A stretch of 64,000 nt of DNA from Polia nebulosa (GCA_951329385.1 OX589614.1:7243067-7307066), one strand, 5' to 3'. Numbered from the stretch's first letter, positions 36,918 to 50,534 are shown. Numbers and translations are program-made. Notes: generated by a model not told the origin, from the letters alone.

Positions 36918-38372
36918 TACATAAAATACACTTTATTGTACAAAGCTAAGGTCGAACAGACCGAATGAGCTACTCGTATTTCTCGAACTCTAAAGTAAGA
37001 CGGCCTTTGCTATTACGATAACTCTAAAAGACGTAAGAATCAGTTTCAATGACAATGTAATTAAATTTCTACCCGAATCAAATTCAAAAATCAACTTCAA
37101 TTAAGTTGATGCGGTAATTGTAAAGTTAATTTTTAAACGGCCACTTCTGGATCGAAACTTGACCATAGAAATATTAAAAATGTTATCTTTATTCGAAGAA
37201 CAAACTGCGCAAAAGTATTACGTACAGAGATAGACAAGCCATCATGATACTCAGTCATGCTGGCTGATGAGTTCGTGTCATGCTAACACGTCATTGTAGC
37301 ATTCTGGCGGAAAAGTTGCAAATCCAGTTTTAAGGACCTAAATATAGTGATAAAAATTGACGTTGGGACTAACGTCAGTCAAAAACGTGAAAATGTAGAA
37401 ATACCAGGCTGATGAAAATCCATATTTTACACAATGATCCTATGATCGAACTTTAAAAAGCATTGATAAATTTAGACGGTCTTTGCTGTCAAAAAATTAA
37501 AAATATTCAATTGAGAAATGTATGGAAATCCTATGTAATATTAGGTTATGCTCACACAAGCTGGCAAGCAGTTTGCCAGCTTTCATACACACTAAAAAAT
37601 CAAGCTAAACTTCGAGTTACACTACCACGCTATACTAGCGCAAAAAGTAGTCAACGTTTCAGAAATTAAACCTCTTCTAAATATTCCGCTACGAGTTATG
37701 TGTAGCGATAGACAAGCTATTATACTGCTCAGTCATGCTAAGACACCGCACTAACACTATTTATTGTCAGCGATAGCTGGACTACCTAGCAGTATGGTGA
37801 AGTGGTAAGGTTGGTTTCCCTTTAAGGGGAAAAAGGTCACGCCCCGCCCCGCGCGGCCTCACAGCATCCGACACCAGACGGACGTGCTTCTGCCGACTAT
37901 GAAGTGAATTCCATGAGTATAAAGAAGTCCAAAACTTTGTTGTTGTTGGACCAAGGATATTCTTAGGTTTATAGTTCAACATAATCATACATATCAAATG
38001 TTACAACTTTCTGATTTTATAATTCAATAATTGTCTTGATTCAAAAAAACTTTATCACACTGTTTACAACTGCACAGATCACATCCACATCTTGTCAAAG
38101 TAACAAACAACCGGCTTCGTAGCCGTTTAAGACTCTTAACTCCCACGAAATGTTATAATTTTCTTAGAAATCGATATATCTACCCGAATCAAATTGATGC
38201 GGTTAGAGTTAAGGAAAACAAGTACTAAGTATAGAGAAAGAAAAGCTAACATGAGGTTTAGTCATGGAGGTTGAGTAAAAATCTGTAAAAACGAAGACTG
38301 TGGAGTACGAACCCACAATTCAACTTTAAGCATTGATAAAATAAGACAGTTTTTGCTCCCACTAAATGTAAG

Positions 38373-38519
38373 AGTGACCAGTGGTGGCACAGTGTTAACA
38401 ACCGCGACTTATAAGTAGGAGATCGTGAGTTCAAACCCAGGCAGGGGCTTTATGTTATTTCATCACCGCTGCTCTCAAAACGGTGAAGGAAAATATCGTG
38501 TTTTCTTTCTTTTCTTTCA
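38373..38519 (+). mobile_element. tRNA-derived SINE, copy 5
   Basis: This copy keeps a more consensus-like B-box region (ggagatcgtgagttcaaacc) than the others. Confidence 0.75.
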
Positions 38520-39227
38520 AACTAGCACACTTCCGGACCACAAATTGAGCATGGAAATATTAAAACGTTGTATTCATCGTAAAACAAACGCTAGGAATTA
38601 AGTATAGAAATAGACAAGATATCATGAGGTTCAGTTCTGGGAGTGGCAAGACGAAAAAATTAAAATATGTAATGAGAACGATCAAATTGATCAAGTTAAG
38701 TGGTATTTGCTGTCATTAATACTGGAATAATGGTAAAATTTCCTTTGAAATCGAAATAGAAATATCTGTCAAAATCAAGTTTAAGCGGTCAGTGCGAAGT
38801 GGACACAAAAAAGTCACCTGCCAACCCTATCAAAATATTCGACGCCGTAGAATTAATATAAAAATTAGCAAAGTTCTCGAAGTCCGTACAAAATATTGAC
38901 AAAGTTAGACGGCTCCTTCAATCAAGATTACACAACAACAAAAAAGAATTACTTTCTTGGAATCGAAATGGCAATATCTACCGAATTAAGTTAATGCGGT
39001 AAGTAGAAAAATTACATGAAAAAGTCCTCTGCTGGACCGAAACTGGTACGAGAAAATATTCAAAACGGTTGTTTTCATCGTAAAACAAGCCGGTAGGCAT
39101 GAAGTACAGAAATAGACAAATTACGACGAAGGTCAATGACGAAATAAAAATATGAAATGAACAAGATCCCATTTATCAAGTTAAGCGGTATTTGCTGTCA
39201 TTAATACTCGAATATTGGTAAGAATTT

Positions 39228-39362
39228 TCAATTCAATTCAATTCAATTCAAATTCTTTATTGCATCCATAATGTACATCTACATAGTGATGGTATTTTTT
39301 TTGGTTTATTTACTGAAACAATTATGGACCCTGTCGGGCACGGCGAAACCAATCAATCAATC
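39228..39362 (-). mobile_element. LINE 3'-tail insertion with (CAATT)n end
   Basis: 'caattcaattcaattcaatt' followed by 'ctttattgcatcc' reads on the minus strand as an AATAAA signal followed by a (TTGAA)n tail, the usual end of several insect non-LTR elements. The other end is '(caat)n' beside 'tttctttggaatctg' of the array. It splits 'ggtaagaattttctttgg', which is intact at about 26,175. Its relatives are part of the 1,102-bp tandem unit. Confidence 0.7.
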
Positions 39363-40530
39363 AATTTCTTTGGAATCTGAACAGCAAACTTTATTGTAGA
39401 GGTGTTGCTCAAACTCTAAACATTGATAAAGTTAGACGGTCTTTACTGTCACGATTTCTATAAAAAAATGTAAGAATTACTTTCAATAACATTGAAATCG
39501 AAATATCTACCCGAATCAAATTGACGCGGTTAGTTTCAAGTGGTTGCAAACAGAACCGAAGCTTGGAAAAAAAAATATAAAAAGTGGAATTGGTCATTAT
39601 GGAACAAGCTGTTCTGATTTTATAAAAGAGATAGACAAGTTATCATGATTCTCAGTCATACTGACTCACGAGCTCGTGTTACGGTATTAATTTATTCTGT
39701 CAGAAAAATTTCTAGACCTTTTAGAAGTTAAACCCCAACTGGGTAGTAATTCCGCTAACGGAGTATTACAATATCAACTGTGGTGCACCGCACTAACACT
39801 ATTTGTTGACCCCGATAGCGGGACGAAATAGTAGTATGACCAGATCGATGAGAATTATCTTTTGATAGAAAATGAAAAACTTATTGACTGGGAATGTTAA
39901 ATCGTAGTATAGGGTAAAATGTCCACAATCCAACTTTAAGCATTGATAAAATTAGACGGTCTCTGCCCCCACGAACTGTTAATTTTTTTTTTGTTTTAAA
40001 TCAATATTATAAATATCAACCCGAATGAAGTTGATGCGTTCAGTGAGAAATAGACATGAAAAAGTCCTCTGTTAGATCGAAACCGGAACGTGGAAATATT
40101 CAAAACAGTTGTGTTCATCGTAGAACCAGCCCCTGTGGATTAAGTACGACAAGCTATCATAATGCCCAGTATTGCTGTCTGATGAGCTCGTGTTACACTA
40201 TGATGAGAAAATGTTGTATTAGACCTAGAATACATTTTAAACATACCATTTCTTTCTGTGCATTAAGTAAAGCGATACATTAGCTATCTTGATGCTCAGT
40301 CGTGAACCAAAAAGTTAAAATTAACACTTTCTGTTCCTTGAAATAGAATTGAAAGTATTTGCCCTAATCGAATCAATAAGTTTAAGAGCAACACGCGTGG
40401 AGTATAGAGTATAAAGCCCTAATCTAACTTTAAGCATTGATAAAATTAAACGGTCTCTGCCTCCACGAAATGTTCAAATTTTCTTTGAAATCGACAATTT
40501 CTATGACGATTTCAAAGAAGAAAGAACCCG

Positions 40531-40868
40531 AATAGAATAGAATAGAATTAAATAAACATTTATTCGACACAGACACAACACAACAGCAACAAACAAAAGG
40601 TAAAGAAAATAACAGTAGGTACAATAACAAAGATACAATAAAATTGTGCTGAGCGTGCCCATACCGAAAGGGTTACCATCTCAGCATTTGCTGGGCGTTG
40701 GACACCCAGCGCTGGTTTTCAGTTGGCACCCCGCAGTGACGCACGGACGAGGGTAAATAAAATAATAACTGAATTAAATATCAATGTTTATGTATTAGGT
40801 AATATTGTAATTAAAATACGTAAATAAATAGTGTAAAGTAATAAGAAAATATTAAATAATATATATGT
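40531..40868 (-). mobile_element. Second LINE 3'-tail insertion ((AATAG)n end)
   Basis: Begins 'aatagaatagaatagaatta' then 'aataaacatttattcgac'. On the minus strand this is a 3' UTR ending in a (CTATT)n tail. It includes 'accgaaagggttaccatctc' and a GC-rich stem around 'gctgggcg...cacccagc'. Right of it the array resumes with 'cctgctggaacg', so about 50 bp of target are missing compared with 47,340. Confidence 0.6.
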
Positions 40869-41082
40869 GCCCTGCTGGAACGAAACAAGAACGAGGAAAT
40901 ATTCAAAACGGTAGTGTTTATCGTGGAACCAGTTGCTGTGAATTAATTGTGGATAAAGAAAAGCTCATGCTAGCTTCTATCTAGTCATGAAGCCTTTAAT
41001 TCATGCCTTTATACCGGTTTAGAACGATAAGAAACAGATTAATAGAAAAATGCATCGCAGAAATACACACTGGGTTCTAAAC

Positions 41083-41156
41083 ATTTTTTTTTAAATATGG
41101 CACGCGTTTGACCACTATCACACCTGATGGTTAGCGATGATGCGATCAAGATGGAG
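41083..41156 (-). mobile_element. LINE 3'-tail insertion in array subunit (copy 2)
   Basis: Same insertion as at 9,332, shortened by a small deletion near 'aaatatggcacgcg'. Confidence 0.7.
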
Positions 41157-41394
41157 CATTGACATTGACAAAGTTAGGCGGTCTTTACTGTCGCGAGTAT
41201 ACTGGAACAAATGTACCTAATAATTTTATTGGTTGTGTTCATTATACCGCTGTGCATTAAGTTAAGATATAGAAAAGTATCATATTTCTCAGTCATGCAT
41301 GATGACTGGTGAGTTCGTGGTATGCTATCATGCAACTTTGGTACAAAAATTATTTATTATGTAGTATTTTCACACCACAGTACTTAACGCTGTT

Positions 41395-42790
41395 GTTGAG
41401 CGGAAATTTGACTTAAAAAAAATCTCTGCTGGACCGAAACTGGAACGTGGAAATATTCAAAACGGTAGTGTTCATCGTAAAACCAGTCGCTGTGAATTAA
41501 TTGTGGACAAAGAAAAGCTCTAGCTTCGGTCTAATCATGAAGCTGATTAATTCATGCTTTTATACCAGTTTAGAACGATAAGAAACCGCGTCTTAGAGAA
41601 GTACATCGTAGAAATACATACTACGTTCTAAACATTGACAAAGTTAGGCGGTCTTTACTGTCGCGAGTATACTGGAACAAATGTACCTAATAATTTGTTG
41701 GTTGTGTTCATTATACCGCTGTGCATTAAGTTAAGAGATAGAAAAGTATCACATATTTCAGTCATGCATGATGACTGGTGAGTTCGTGATATGCTATCAC
41801 GTAATTTTGGTACAAACATTTTTCAACATTACAGAAATGTAACCTAATATCTTAAACCAAAGAATAACAACTGTGGGAAATCACATTTGGAAGCAAAACA
41901 TAACATCCAGTGTGTAGTATTTTTACACCACAGTACTTAACACTGTTGAAGTCAGACGGTCGTTGCTGACACAACTTCTCGACTACATGTAAGAATTCCT
42001 ATTAAAAGAAGTTCTTACATAGAGAACATTCGTAAATAAATAATCGAGAATAATTCTTACACTAACAATTTTATTACTTTCGATAACTTTGAAATGGAAA
42101 TACCAACCCGAATCAAATTGATACGATCAGCCTAAAGTGAACATATTCAACAACAATTCCACTGGTGAACCGAAACGAAAGCATAAAAAATATTCATCTA
42201 GTATCGCTTGCACTTGCGTAAAATACGCTGACACAGCGAGGATAGTTGCCAGCCCAATTACAGAAGAGGCTGGCACATTGGGGGCACAAGCTAGTACAGG
42301 TGAAGACAACGGCACACATTAATCTTCTTCTTAGCGTGTCGATGGCAAATTTAATTAAATATTATGTTTGGCCCAGTATTCAGCAACGGCAATTGCATTC
42401 GTTGACGCAGCTATAAAGTTAGACGATCTTCGTTGTCACGAATTCTTTGTGGTTATGTAAGAAATTACTTTCATTGATATTAAAATCAAAAAATCTACAC
42501 GATTCAAATTGAGGCGGTTAGTGTAAAGTGGTCACAAACAGTACCGAAACTTGGACATGGAAATATAAAAAAGTAGAATTGGTCTAATGACCAATTCCAC
42601 TTTTTCAGCGCAGCTTGTTCCATAATTGGAACAAGCTGCGCTGATTTTATAAAAGAGATAGACAAGTTATCATGATTCTCAGTCATACTGACTCACGAGC
42701 TCGTGTAACGGTATCAATTTATTCTGTCAGAAAAACATCTAGACATTTTAGAAATTAAACCTCAACTGGGTAGTAATTCCGCTAACGGAG
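41395..42790 (+). repeat. Duplicated array block, fourth type, copy 3
   Basis: Near-identical to 29,930-31,330 (a 62-codon stretch around 42,130-42,315 matches 30,680-30,866 exactly when translated). It joins the 1,102-bp tandem directly at about 42,797. Confidence 0.75.
42568..42643. repeat. Back-to-back twin hairpin, copy 3
   Basis: Arms 42568-42584 and 42589-42605 (one mismatch, gtaga for gtgga), then 42606-42621 and 42628-42643 (perfect). Confidence 0.88.
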
Positions 42791-42796
42791 TATTAC

Positions 42797-45700
42797 AATT
42801 TATAATTTTTTAGTATATTTACTGAAACAATTATGGACCCTGTCGGGCACAGCGAAATCAATCAATCAATCAATTTCTTTGGAATCTGAACAGCAAACTT
42901 TATTGTAGAGGTGTTGCTCAAACTCTAAACATTGATAAAGTTAGACGGTCTTTACTGTCACGATTTCTATAAAAAAATGTAAGAATTACTTTCAATAACA
43001 TTGAAATCGAAATATCTACCCGAATCAAATTGACGCGGTTAGTTTCAAGTGGTTGCAAACAGAACCGAAACTTGGAAAAAATAATATAAAAAGTGGAATT
43101 GGTCATTATGGAACAAGGTGTTCTGATTTTATAAAAGAGATAGACAAGTTATCATGATTCTCAGTCATACTGACTCACGAGCTCGTGTTACGGTATTAAT
43201 TTATTCTGTCAGAAAAATTTCTAGACATTTTAGAAGTTAAACCCCAACTGGGTAGTAATTCCGCTAACGGAGTATTACAATATCAACTGTGGTGCACCGC
43301 ACTAACACTATTTGTTGACCCCGATAGCGGGACGAAATAGTAGTATGACCAGATCGATGAGAATTATCTTTTAATAGAAAATGAAAAACTTATTGACTGG
43401 GAATGTTAAATCGTAGTATAGGGTAAAATGTCCACAATCCAACTTTAAGCATTGATAAAATTAGACGGTCTCTGCCCCCACGAAATGTTATTTTTTTTTG
43501 TTTTAAATCAATATTATAAATATCAACCCGAATGAAGTTGATGCGTTCAGTGAGAAATAGACATGAAAAAGTCCTCTGTTAGATCGAAACCGGAACGTGG
43601 AAATATTCAAAACAGTTGTGTTCATCGTAGAACCAGCCCCTGTGGATTAAGTACGACAAGCTATCATAATGCCCAGTATTGCTGTCTGATGAGCTCGTGT
43701 TACACTATGATGAGAAAATGTTGTATTAGACCTAGAATACATTTTAAACATACCATTTCTTTCTGTGCAATAAGTAAAGCGATACATTAGCTATCTTGAT
43801 GCTCAGTCGTGAACCAAACAGTTAAAATTAACACTTTCTGTTCCTTGAAATAGAATTCAATTCAATTCAAATTCTTTATTGCATCCATAATGTACATAGA
43901 GATGGTAATTTTTTAGTATATTTACTGAAACAATTATGGACCCTGTCGGGCACGGCGAAATCAGTCAATCAATCAATTTCTTTGGAATCTGAACAGCAAA
44001 CTTTATTGTAGAGGTGTTGCTCAAACTCTAAACATTGATAAAGTTAGACGGTCTTTACTGTCACGATTTCTATAAAAAAATGTAAGAATTACTTTCAATA
44101 ACGTTGAAATCGAAATATCTACCCGAATCAAATTGACGCGGTTAGTTTCAAGTGGTTGCAAACAGAACCGAAACTTGGAAAAAAAATATAAAAAGTGGAA
44201 TTGGTCATCATGGATCAAGCTGTTCTGATTTTATAAAAGAGATAGACAAGTTATCATGATTCTCAGTCATACTGACTCACGAGCTCGTGTTACGGTATTA
44301 ATTTATACTGTCAGAAAAAATTCTAGACATTTTAGAAGTTAACCCCCAACTGGGTAGTAATTCCGCTAACGGAGTATTACAATATCAACTGTGGTGCACC
44401 GCACTAACACTATTTGTTGACCCCGATAGCGGGACGAAATAGTAGTATGACCAGATCGATGAGAATTATCTTTTGATAGAAAATGAAAAACTTATTGACT
44501 GGGAATGTTAAATCGTAGTATAGGGTAAAATGTCCACAATCCAACTTTAAGCATTGATAAAATTAGACGGTCTCTGCCCCCACGAAATGTTAATTTTTTT
44601 TGTTTTAAATCAATATTATAAATATCAACCCGAATGAAGTTGATGCGTTCAGTGAGAAATAGACATGAAAAAGTCCTCTGTTAGATCGAAACCGGAACGT
44701 GGAAATATTCAAAACAGTTGTGTTCATCGTAGAACCAGCCCCTGTGGATTAAGTACGACAAGCTATCATAATGCCCAGTATTGCTGTCTGATGAGCTCGT
44801 GTTACACTATGATGAGAAAATGTTGTATTAGACCTAGCATACATTTTAAACATACCATTTCTTTCGGTGCAATAAGTAAAGCGATACATTAGCTATCTTG
44901 ATGCTCAGTCGTGAACCAAACAGTTAAAATTAACACTTTCTGTTCCTTGAAATAGAATTCAATTCAATTTAAATTCTTTATTGCATCCATAATGTACATA
45001 GAGATGTTAATTTTTTAGTATATTTACTGAAACAATTATGGACCCTGTCGGGCACGGCGAAACCAATCAATCAATCAATTTCTTTGGAATCTGAACAGCA
45101 AACTTTATTGTAGAGGTGTTGCTCAAACTCTAAACATTGATAAAGTTAGACGGTCTTTACTGTCACGATTTCTATAAAAAAATGTAAGAATTACTTTCAA
45201 TAACATTGAAATCGAAATATCTACCCGAATCAAATTGACGCGGTTAGTTTCAAGTGGTTGCAAACAGAACCGAAACTTGGAAAAAAAATATAAAAAGTGG
45301 AATTGGTCATTATGGAACAAGCTGTTCTGATTTTATAAAAGAGATAGACAAGTTATCATGATTCTCAGTCATACTGACTCACGAGCTCGTGTTACGGTAT
45401 TAATTTATTCTGTCAGAAAAATTTCTAGACATTTTAGAAGTTAAACCCCAACTGGGTAGTAATTCCGCTAACGGAGTATTACAATATCAACTGTGGTGCA
45501 CCGCACTAACACTATTTGTTGACCCCGATAGCGGGACGAAATAGTAGTATGACCAGATCGATGAGAATTATCTTTTGATAGAAAATGAAAAACTTATTGA
45601 CTGGGAATGTTAAATCGTAGTATAGGGTAAAATGTCCACAATCCAACTTTAAGCATTGATAAAATTAGACGGTCTCTGCCCCCACGAAATGTTAATTTTT

Positions 45701-47157
45701 TTTGTTTTAAATCAATATTATAAATATCAACCCGAATGAAGTTGATGCGTTCAGTGAGAAATAGACATGAAAAAGTCCTCTGTTAGATCGAAACCGGAAC
45801 GTGGAAATATTCAAAACAGTTGTGTTCATCGTAGAACCAGCCCCTGTGGATTAAGTACGACAAGCTATCATAATGCCCAGTATTGCTGTCTGATGAGCTC
45901 GTGTTACACTATGATGAGAAAATGTTGTATTAGACCTAGCATACATTTTAAACATACCATTTCTTTCGGTGCAATAAGTAAAGCGATACATTAGCTATCT
46001 TGATGCTCAGTCGTGAACCAAACAGTTAAAATTAACACTTTCTGTTCCTTGAAATAGAATTCAATTCAATTTAAATTCTTTATTGCATCCATAATGTACA
46101 TAGAGATGTTAATTTTTTAGTATATTTACTGAAACAATTATGGACCCTGTCGGGCACGGCGAAATCAATCAATCAATCAATTTCTTTGGAATCTGAACAG
46201 CAAACTTTATTGTAGAGGTGTTGCTCAAACTCTAAACATTGATAAAGTTAGACGGTCTTTACTGTCACGATTTCTATAAAAAAATGTAAGAATTACTTTC
46301 AATAACATTGAAATCGAAATATCTACCCGAATCAAATTGACGCGGTTAGTTTCAAGTGGTTGCAAACAGAACCGAAACTTGGAAAAAAAATATAAAAAGT
46401 GGAATTGGTCATTATGGAACAAGCTGTTCTGATTTTATAAAAGAGATAGACAAGTTATCATGATTCTCAGTCATACTGACTCACGAGCTCGTGTTACGGT
46501 ATTAATTTATTCTGTCAGAAACATTTCTAGACATTTTAGAAGTTAAACCCCAACTGGGTAGTAATTCCGCTAACGGAGTATTACAATATCAACTGTGGTG
46601 CACCGCACTAACACTATTTGTTGACCCCGATAGCGGGACGAAATAGTAGTATGACCAGATCGATGAGAATTATCTTTTGATAGAAAATGAAAAACTTATT
46701 GACTGGGAATGTTAAATCGTAGTATAGGGTAAAATGTCCACAATCCAACTTTAAGCATTGATAAAATTAGACGGTCTCTGCCCCCACGAAATGTTAATTT
46801 TTTTTGTTTTAAATCAATATTATAAATATCAACCCGAATGAAGTTGATGCGTTCAGTGAGAAATAGACATGAAAAAGTCCTCTGTTAGATCGAAACCGGA
46901 ACGTGGAAATATTCAAAACAGTTATGTTCATCGTAGAACCAGCCCCTGTGGATTAAGTACGACAAGCTATCATAATGCCCAGTATTGCTGTCTGATGAGC
47001 TCGTGTTACACTATGATGAGAAAATGTTGTATTAGACCTAGAATACATTTTAAACATACCATTTCTTTCTGTGCATAAGTAAAGCGATACATTAGCTATC
47101 TTGATGCTCAGTCGTGAACCAAACAGTTAAAATTAACACTTTCTGTTCCTTGAAATA
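42797..47157 (+). repeat. Four tandem copies of a 1,102-bp unit
   Basis: Unit starts at 43853, 44955 and 46057 (GAATTC junctions), with the last ending at about 47157; the first copy is truncated on its left. Each unit holds a LINE 3' tail fragment, one box-A subunit with the 'ttccgctaacggag' segment, and a second subunit with the CTGATGAGCTCGTG segment. The copies are nearly identical. The junction 'tagaattcaattc' joins 'gaaatagaatt' of the array to the (CAATT)n end of the LINE tail, so the unit formed after the LINE insertion, by crossing-over at a shared GAATT. A related single unit lies at 39,228-40,340. Confidence 0.92.
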
Positions 47158-47600
47158 GAATTGAAAGTATTTGCCCTAATCGAATCAATAAGTTTAAGAG
47201 CAACACGCGTGTAGTATAGAGTATAAAGCCACAATCTAACTTTAAGCATTGATAAAATTAAACGGTCTCTGCCTCCACGAAATGTTCAAATTTTCTTTGA
47301 AATCGACAATTTCTATGACGATTTCAAAGAAGAAAGAACCCGAATCAAGTTGATGCGGTGAGTGGAAATTTGACTTTAAAAAAATCCCTGCTGGAACGAA
47401 ACTGGAACGTGGAAATATTCAAAACGGTAGTGTTTATCGTGGAACCAGTCGCTGTGAATTAATTGTGGATAAAGAAAAGCTCATGCTAGCTTCTATCTAG
47501 TCAACAAGCTGATTAATTCATGCCTTTATACCGGTTTAGAACGATAAGAAACAGATTAATAGAAAAATGCATCGCAGAAATACACACTGGGTTCTAAACA

Positions 47601-47679
47601 TTTTTTTTTAAATTGTTGATAGGCACGCGTTTGACCACTATCTCACCTGATGGTAAGCGATGATGCGATCAAGATGGAG
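47601..47679 (-). mobile_element. LINE 3'-tail insertion in array subunit (copy 3)
   Basis: Same insertion and junctions as at 9,332; carried by block duplication. Confidence 0.75.
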
Positions 47680-48699
47680 CATTGACATTGACAAAGTTAG
47701 GCGGTCTTTACTGTCGCGAGTATACTGGAACAAATGTACCTAATAATTTTATTGGTTGTGTTCATTATACCGCTGTGCATTAAGTTAAGATATAGAAAAG
47801 TATCATATTTCTCAGTCATGCATGATGACTGGTGAGTTCGTGGTATGCTATCATGCAACTTTGGTACAAAAATTATTTATTATGTAGTATTTTCACACCA
47901 CAGTACTTAACGCTGTTGTTGAGCGGAAATTTGACTTTAAAAAAACCTCTGCTGGACCGAAACTGGAACGTGGAAATATTCAAAACGGTAGTGTTCATCG
48001 TAAAACCAGTCGCTGTGAATTAATTGTGGACAAAGAAAAGCTCTAGCTTCGGTCTAATCATGAAGCTGATTAATTCATGCTTTTATACCGGTTTAGAACG
48101 ATAAGAAACCGCGTCTTAGAGAAGTACATCGTAGAAATACACACTACGTTCTAAACATTGACAAAGTTAGGCGGTCTTTACTGTCGCGAGTATACTGGAA
48201 CAAATGTACCTAATAATTTGTTGGTTGTGTTCATTATACCGCTGTGCATTAAGTTAAGAGATAGAAAAGTATCACATTTTTCAGTCATGCATGATGACTG
48301 GTGAGTTCGTGATATGCTATCACGTAATTTTGGTACAAACATTTTTCAACATTACAGAAATGTAACCTAATATCTTAAACCAAAGAATAACAACTGTGGG
48401 AAATCACATTTGGAAGCCAAACATAACATTCAGTGTGTAGTATTTTTACACCACAGTACTTAACACTGTTAAAGTCAGACGGTCTTTGCTGACACAAATT
48501 CTCGACTACATGTAAGAATAACTATTAAAAGTAGTTCAAACATTAAGAACATTCGTAAATTAATAATCGAGAATAATTCTTACACTAAGAAGTACTTTCG
48601 ATAACTTTGAAATGGAAATATCAACTCGAATCAAATTGATACGATCAGCCTAAAGTGAACACATTAATTCCACTGGTGAACCGAAACGAAAGCATAAAA

Positions 48700-48871
48700 T
48701 GTTGAATGATATTGAACGCAACCTTAAATCGCAGTTGTCTATGACGTATATACTCTATGCTCTCTCTTATGTCGTCTACTCTGTTACGTGCGTGCTTTGT
48801 AAAATTTCCTTTTATAATATAATATAATATTGTAGTTAAACCGCAGATCTCGTATCATTTCTCTTTCTTCA
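48700..48871 (+). mobile_element. Copia-type LTR, first copy (172 bp)
   Basis: Runs from TGTTGAATGATATTG to TTCTCTTTCTTCA, with the TG...CA ends of LTRs. It contains 'gacgtatatactc' (a possible TATA box) and an AT-rich 'ataatataatataatat' segment. It differs from the second LTR by one base (ctgttacg against ctgtaacg). It is inserted in 'aaagcataaaa' of an array subunit. Confidence 0.92.
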
Positions 48872-48885
48872 GGTTATGGGCCCAG
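48872..48885 (+). other. Copia-type primer-binding site
   Basis: GGTTATGGGCCCAG directly follows the LTR. Copia-group elements use an internal half of initiator tRNA-Met as primer, and this is the expected sequence. The second LTR is followed by the shorter GGTTATGGGCC. Confidence 0.75.
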
Positions 48886-48899
48886 CACGCTTCCACATT

Positions 48900-49302
48900 A
48901 TGTGCTCCAATAAGTTGGAATTCAAAAAGACAGCCGACTGTGGCTTTATCAAGCACAGAAGCCGAATATATGTCATTGGCTACAGCCACACAAGAAGCAT
49001 TATGGCTTAAACAACTTGAAGTAGAATATTGGCCTAATCTTCGAGGTACACCATTAACTATGTACTGTGATAATCAGAGCACTATTAGTCTTTCAGGTTC
49101 TGATGGATTCCATGCTCGAAGCAAGCACATAGATGTCCGCTACCACTTCGTGAAAGAAAAAGTTGCAACTCAGCAAATACAAGTGCTATATAGAAGTTCT
49201 CAAAACATGATAGCAGATGTACTGACAAAAGGACTATTACGTGTGAAGCATGAAGGGTTCGTGCACGCAATGGGTTTGCGTCCAGGGGAGGATGTTGAAT
49301 GA
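48900..49302 (+). pseudogene. Copia pol fragment: RNase H C-terminal part
   Basis: In frame from about 48,910 the sequence reads ISWNSKRQPTVALSSTEAEY followed by a conserved copia RNase H tail with the YCDNQSTISLS and KHIDVRYHF motifs. The frame ends in TGA at 49300-49302, inside the first bases of the next LTR, as normal for copia. A polypurine tract (aggggagga) lies just before that LTR. Everything between the primer-binding site and the RNase H region is deleted, so this is the end of a retrotransposon polyprotein only. In a full element this domain removes the RNA strand during reverse transcription. The fragment cannot act alone. Confidence 0.88.
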
Positions 49303-49464
49303 TATTGAACGCAACCTTAAATCGCAGTTGTCTATGACGTATATACTCTATGCTCTCTCTTATGTCGTCTACTCTGTAACGTGCGTGCTTTGTAAAATTT
49401 CCTTTTATAATATAATATAATATTGTAGTTAAACCGCAGATCTCGTATCATTTCTCTTTCTTCA
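49293..49464 (+). mobile_element. Copia-type LTR, second copy (shared by two element parts)
   Basis: A 172-bp LTR, 171/172 identical to the first. To its left is a pol 3' end with a polypurine tract, to its right a primer-binding site and gag. It therefore serves both as 3' LTR of a deleted copy and as 5' LTR of the next one. Confidence 0.92.
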
Positions 49465-49613
49465 GGTTATGGGCCGCCCCATACCAGGGTAATTTGAATA
49501 AAAACAGTGCATATGACTGAAAAATCCGGCGAAGTAAAAATTTTTTTTTCACAACCTAAAAAAACAAGCGAGTTGTCCATCCAGTTAAAATTATTTATCA
49601 TAAATACAGTAAA

Positions 49614-50534
49614 ATGGCATCAAACATGGCCACAATACAAAAACTCACTGGCAGAGATAATTATTGTTCATGGAAATTCGCGATGGAAGCATTTTTGCAA
49701 CACGAGGAATTGTGGGATTGCGTGTCATCCGACGCCATTGTGGATAGCAAAAAAGACATCAAAGCAAAGTCGAAAATAATTTTGATGTTAGATCCACAGG
49801 TATATGTACATGTACAAGATGCCACAACCGCCAAACAGGTATGGAATAACCTCTCTCAAGCATTTGAGGACTCAGGCTTGCTCCGGAGAGTAGGGTTACT
49901 CAGAGATCTGATAAATACTAACCTAGAATCAAGTACGAGCGTTGACGATTATGTCAATAAGATAATGACATCAGCACATAAATTGCGAAATATAGGATTC
50001 AAAGTAGACGACGAATGGCTCGGAACTTTAATGTTGGCTGGCTTGTCGGAAGATTACAAGCCAATGATAATGGGAATAGAGAGCTCCGGTATAAAAATTA
50101 GTGCAGATATGATAAAAACAAAGCTTTTACAAGAAGTGAAAACTGCTGACACTACCGCTTTTTATACAAAAATACTAAAGAAAACCCAACAAGCCAAAAA
50201 TAAAGATAGCCAACCGAACAAACCAAAAGGCCCCCGCTGCTTTAACTGTAACAAGCATGGGCATATGAGTAAACAATGCTGGTTTAAAAAGAAGAAGTCT
50301 GAAGGTGAAAACAGTGGTTTTGTAGCAGCCTTTTCAGCCAACATCCAGAATGACTCATCCAGCTGGTATGTGGACTCCGGTGCCTCAGCGCACATGACCA
50401 TGCACCGAAACTGGTTGGAGAATGAAACTGCAGCACCTGTACAGAGCATCAGAATAGCCAACAATAAGACATTGCATGTGGAGAGCTGCGGCAATGTCAC
50501 TATAAAAACTAAACGAATTTACCGGCACCGCTGA
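49614..50534 (+). pseudogene. gag: Copia gag (capsid, nucleocapsid) and start of protease
   Basis: Gag packages retrotransposon RNA into virus-like particles. The 306-codon frame starts at ATG 49614, 150 bp after the LTR, with the typical copia opening (QKLTGRDNY...W). The N-terminal two thirds are the helical capsid region. A CX2CX4HX4C zinc knuckle (CFNCNKHGHMSKQC) lies at about residues 208-221, followed by a basic stretch. The protease active-site motif YVDSGASAHMT lies at about residue 253. In copia, gag and pol share one frame; here an indel near 50,510 throws the frame off and it ends at 50,534, while the next domain continues in another frame. The copy is therefore defective. Confidence 0.93.

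Larger units (their letters stand above)
34762..37825 (+). repeat. Duplicated array block, second type, copy 3 (rearranged)
   Basis: Matches 20,191-21,986, but part of the block is present twice because of the rearrangement at about 36,260-36,920: the 'acactttattgtacaaagct' segment occurs at 35,669 and again at 36,929. Confidence 0.65.

Noticed and set aside
42797..47157. CRISPR-like direct repeats
   Set aside because: Repeats are kilobase-scale with no short repeat/spacer pattern, and the DNA is eukaryotic.
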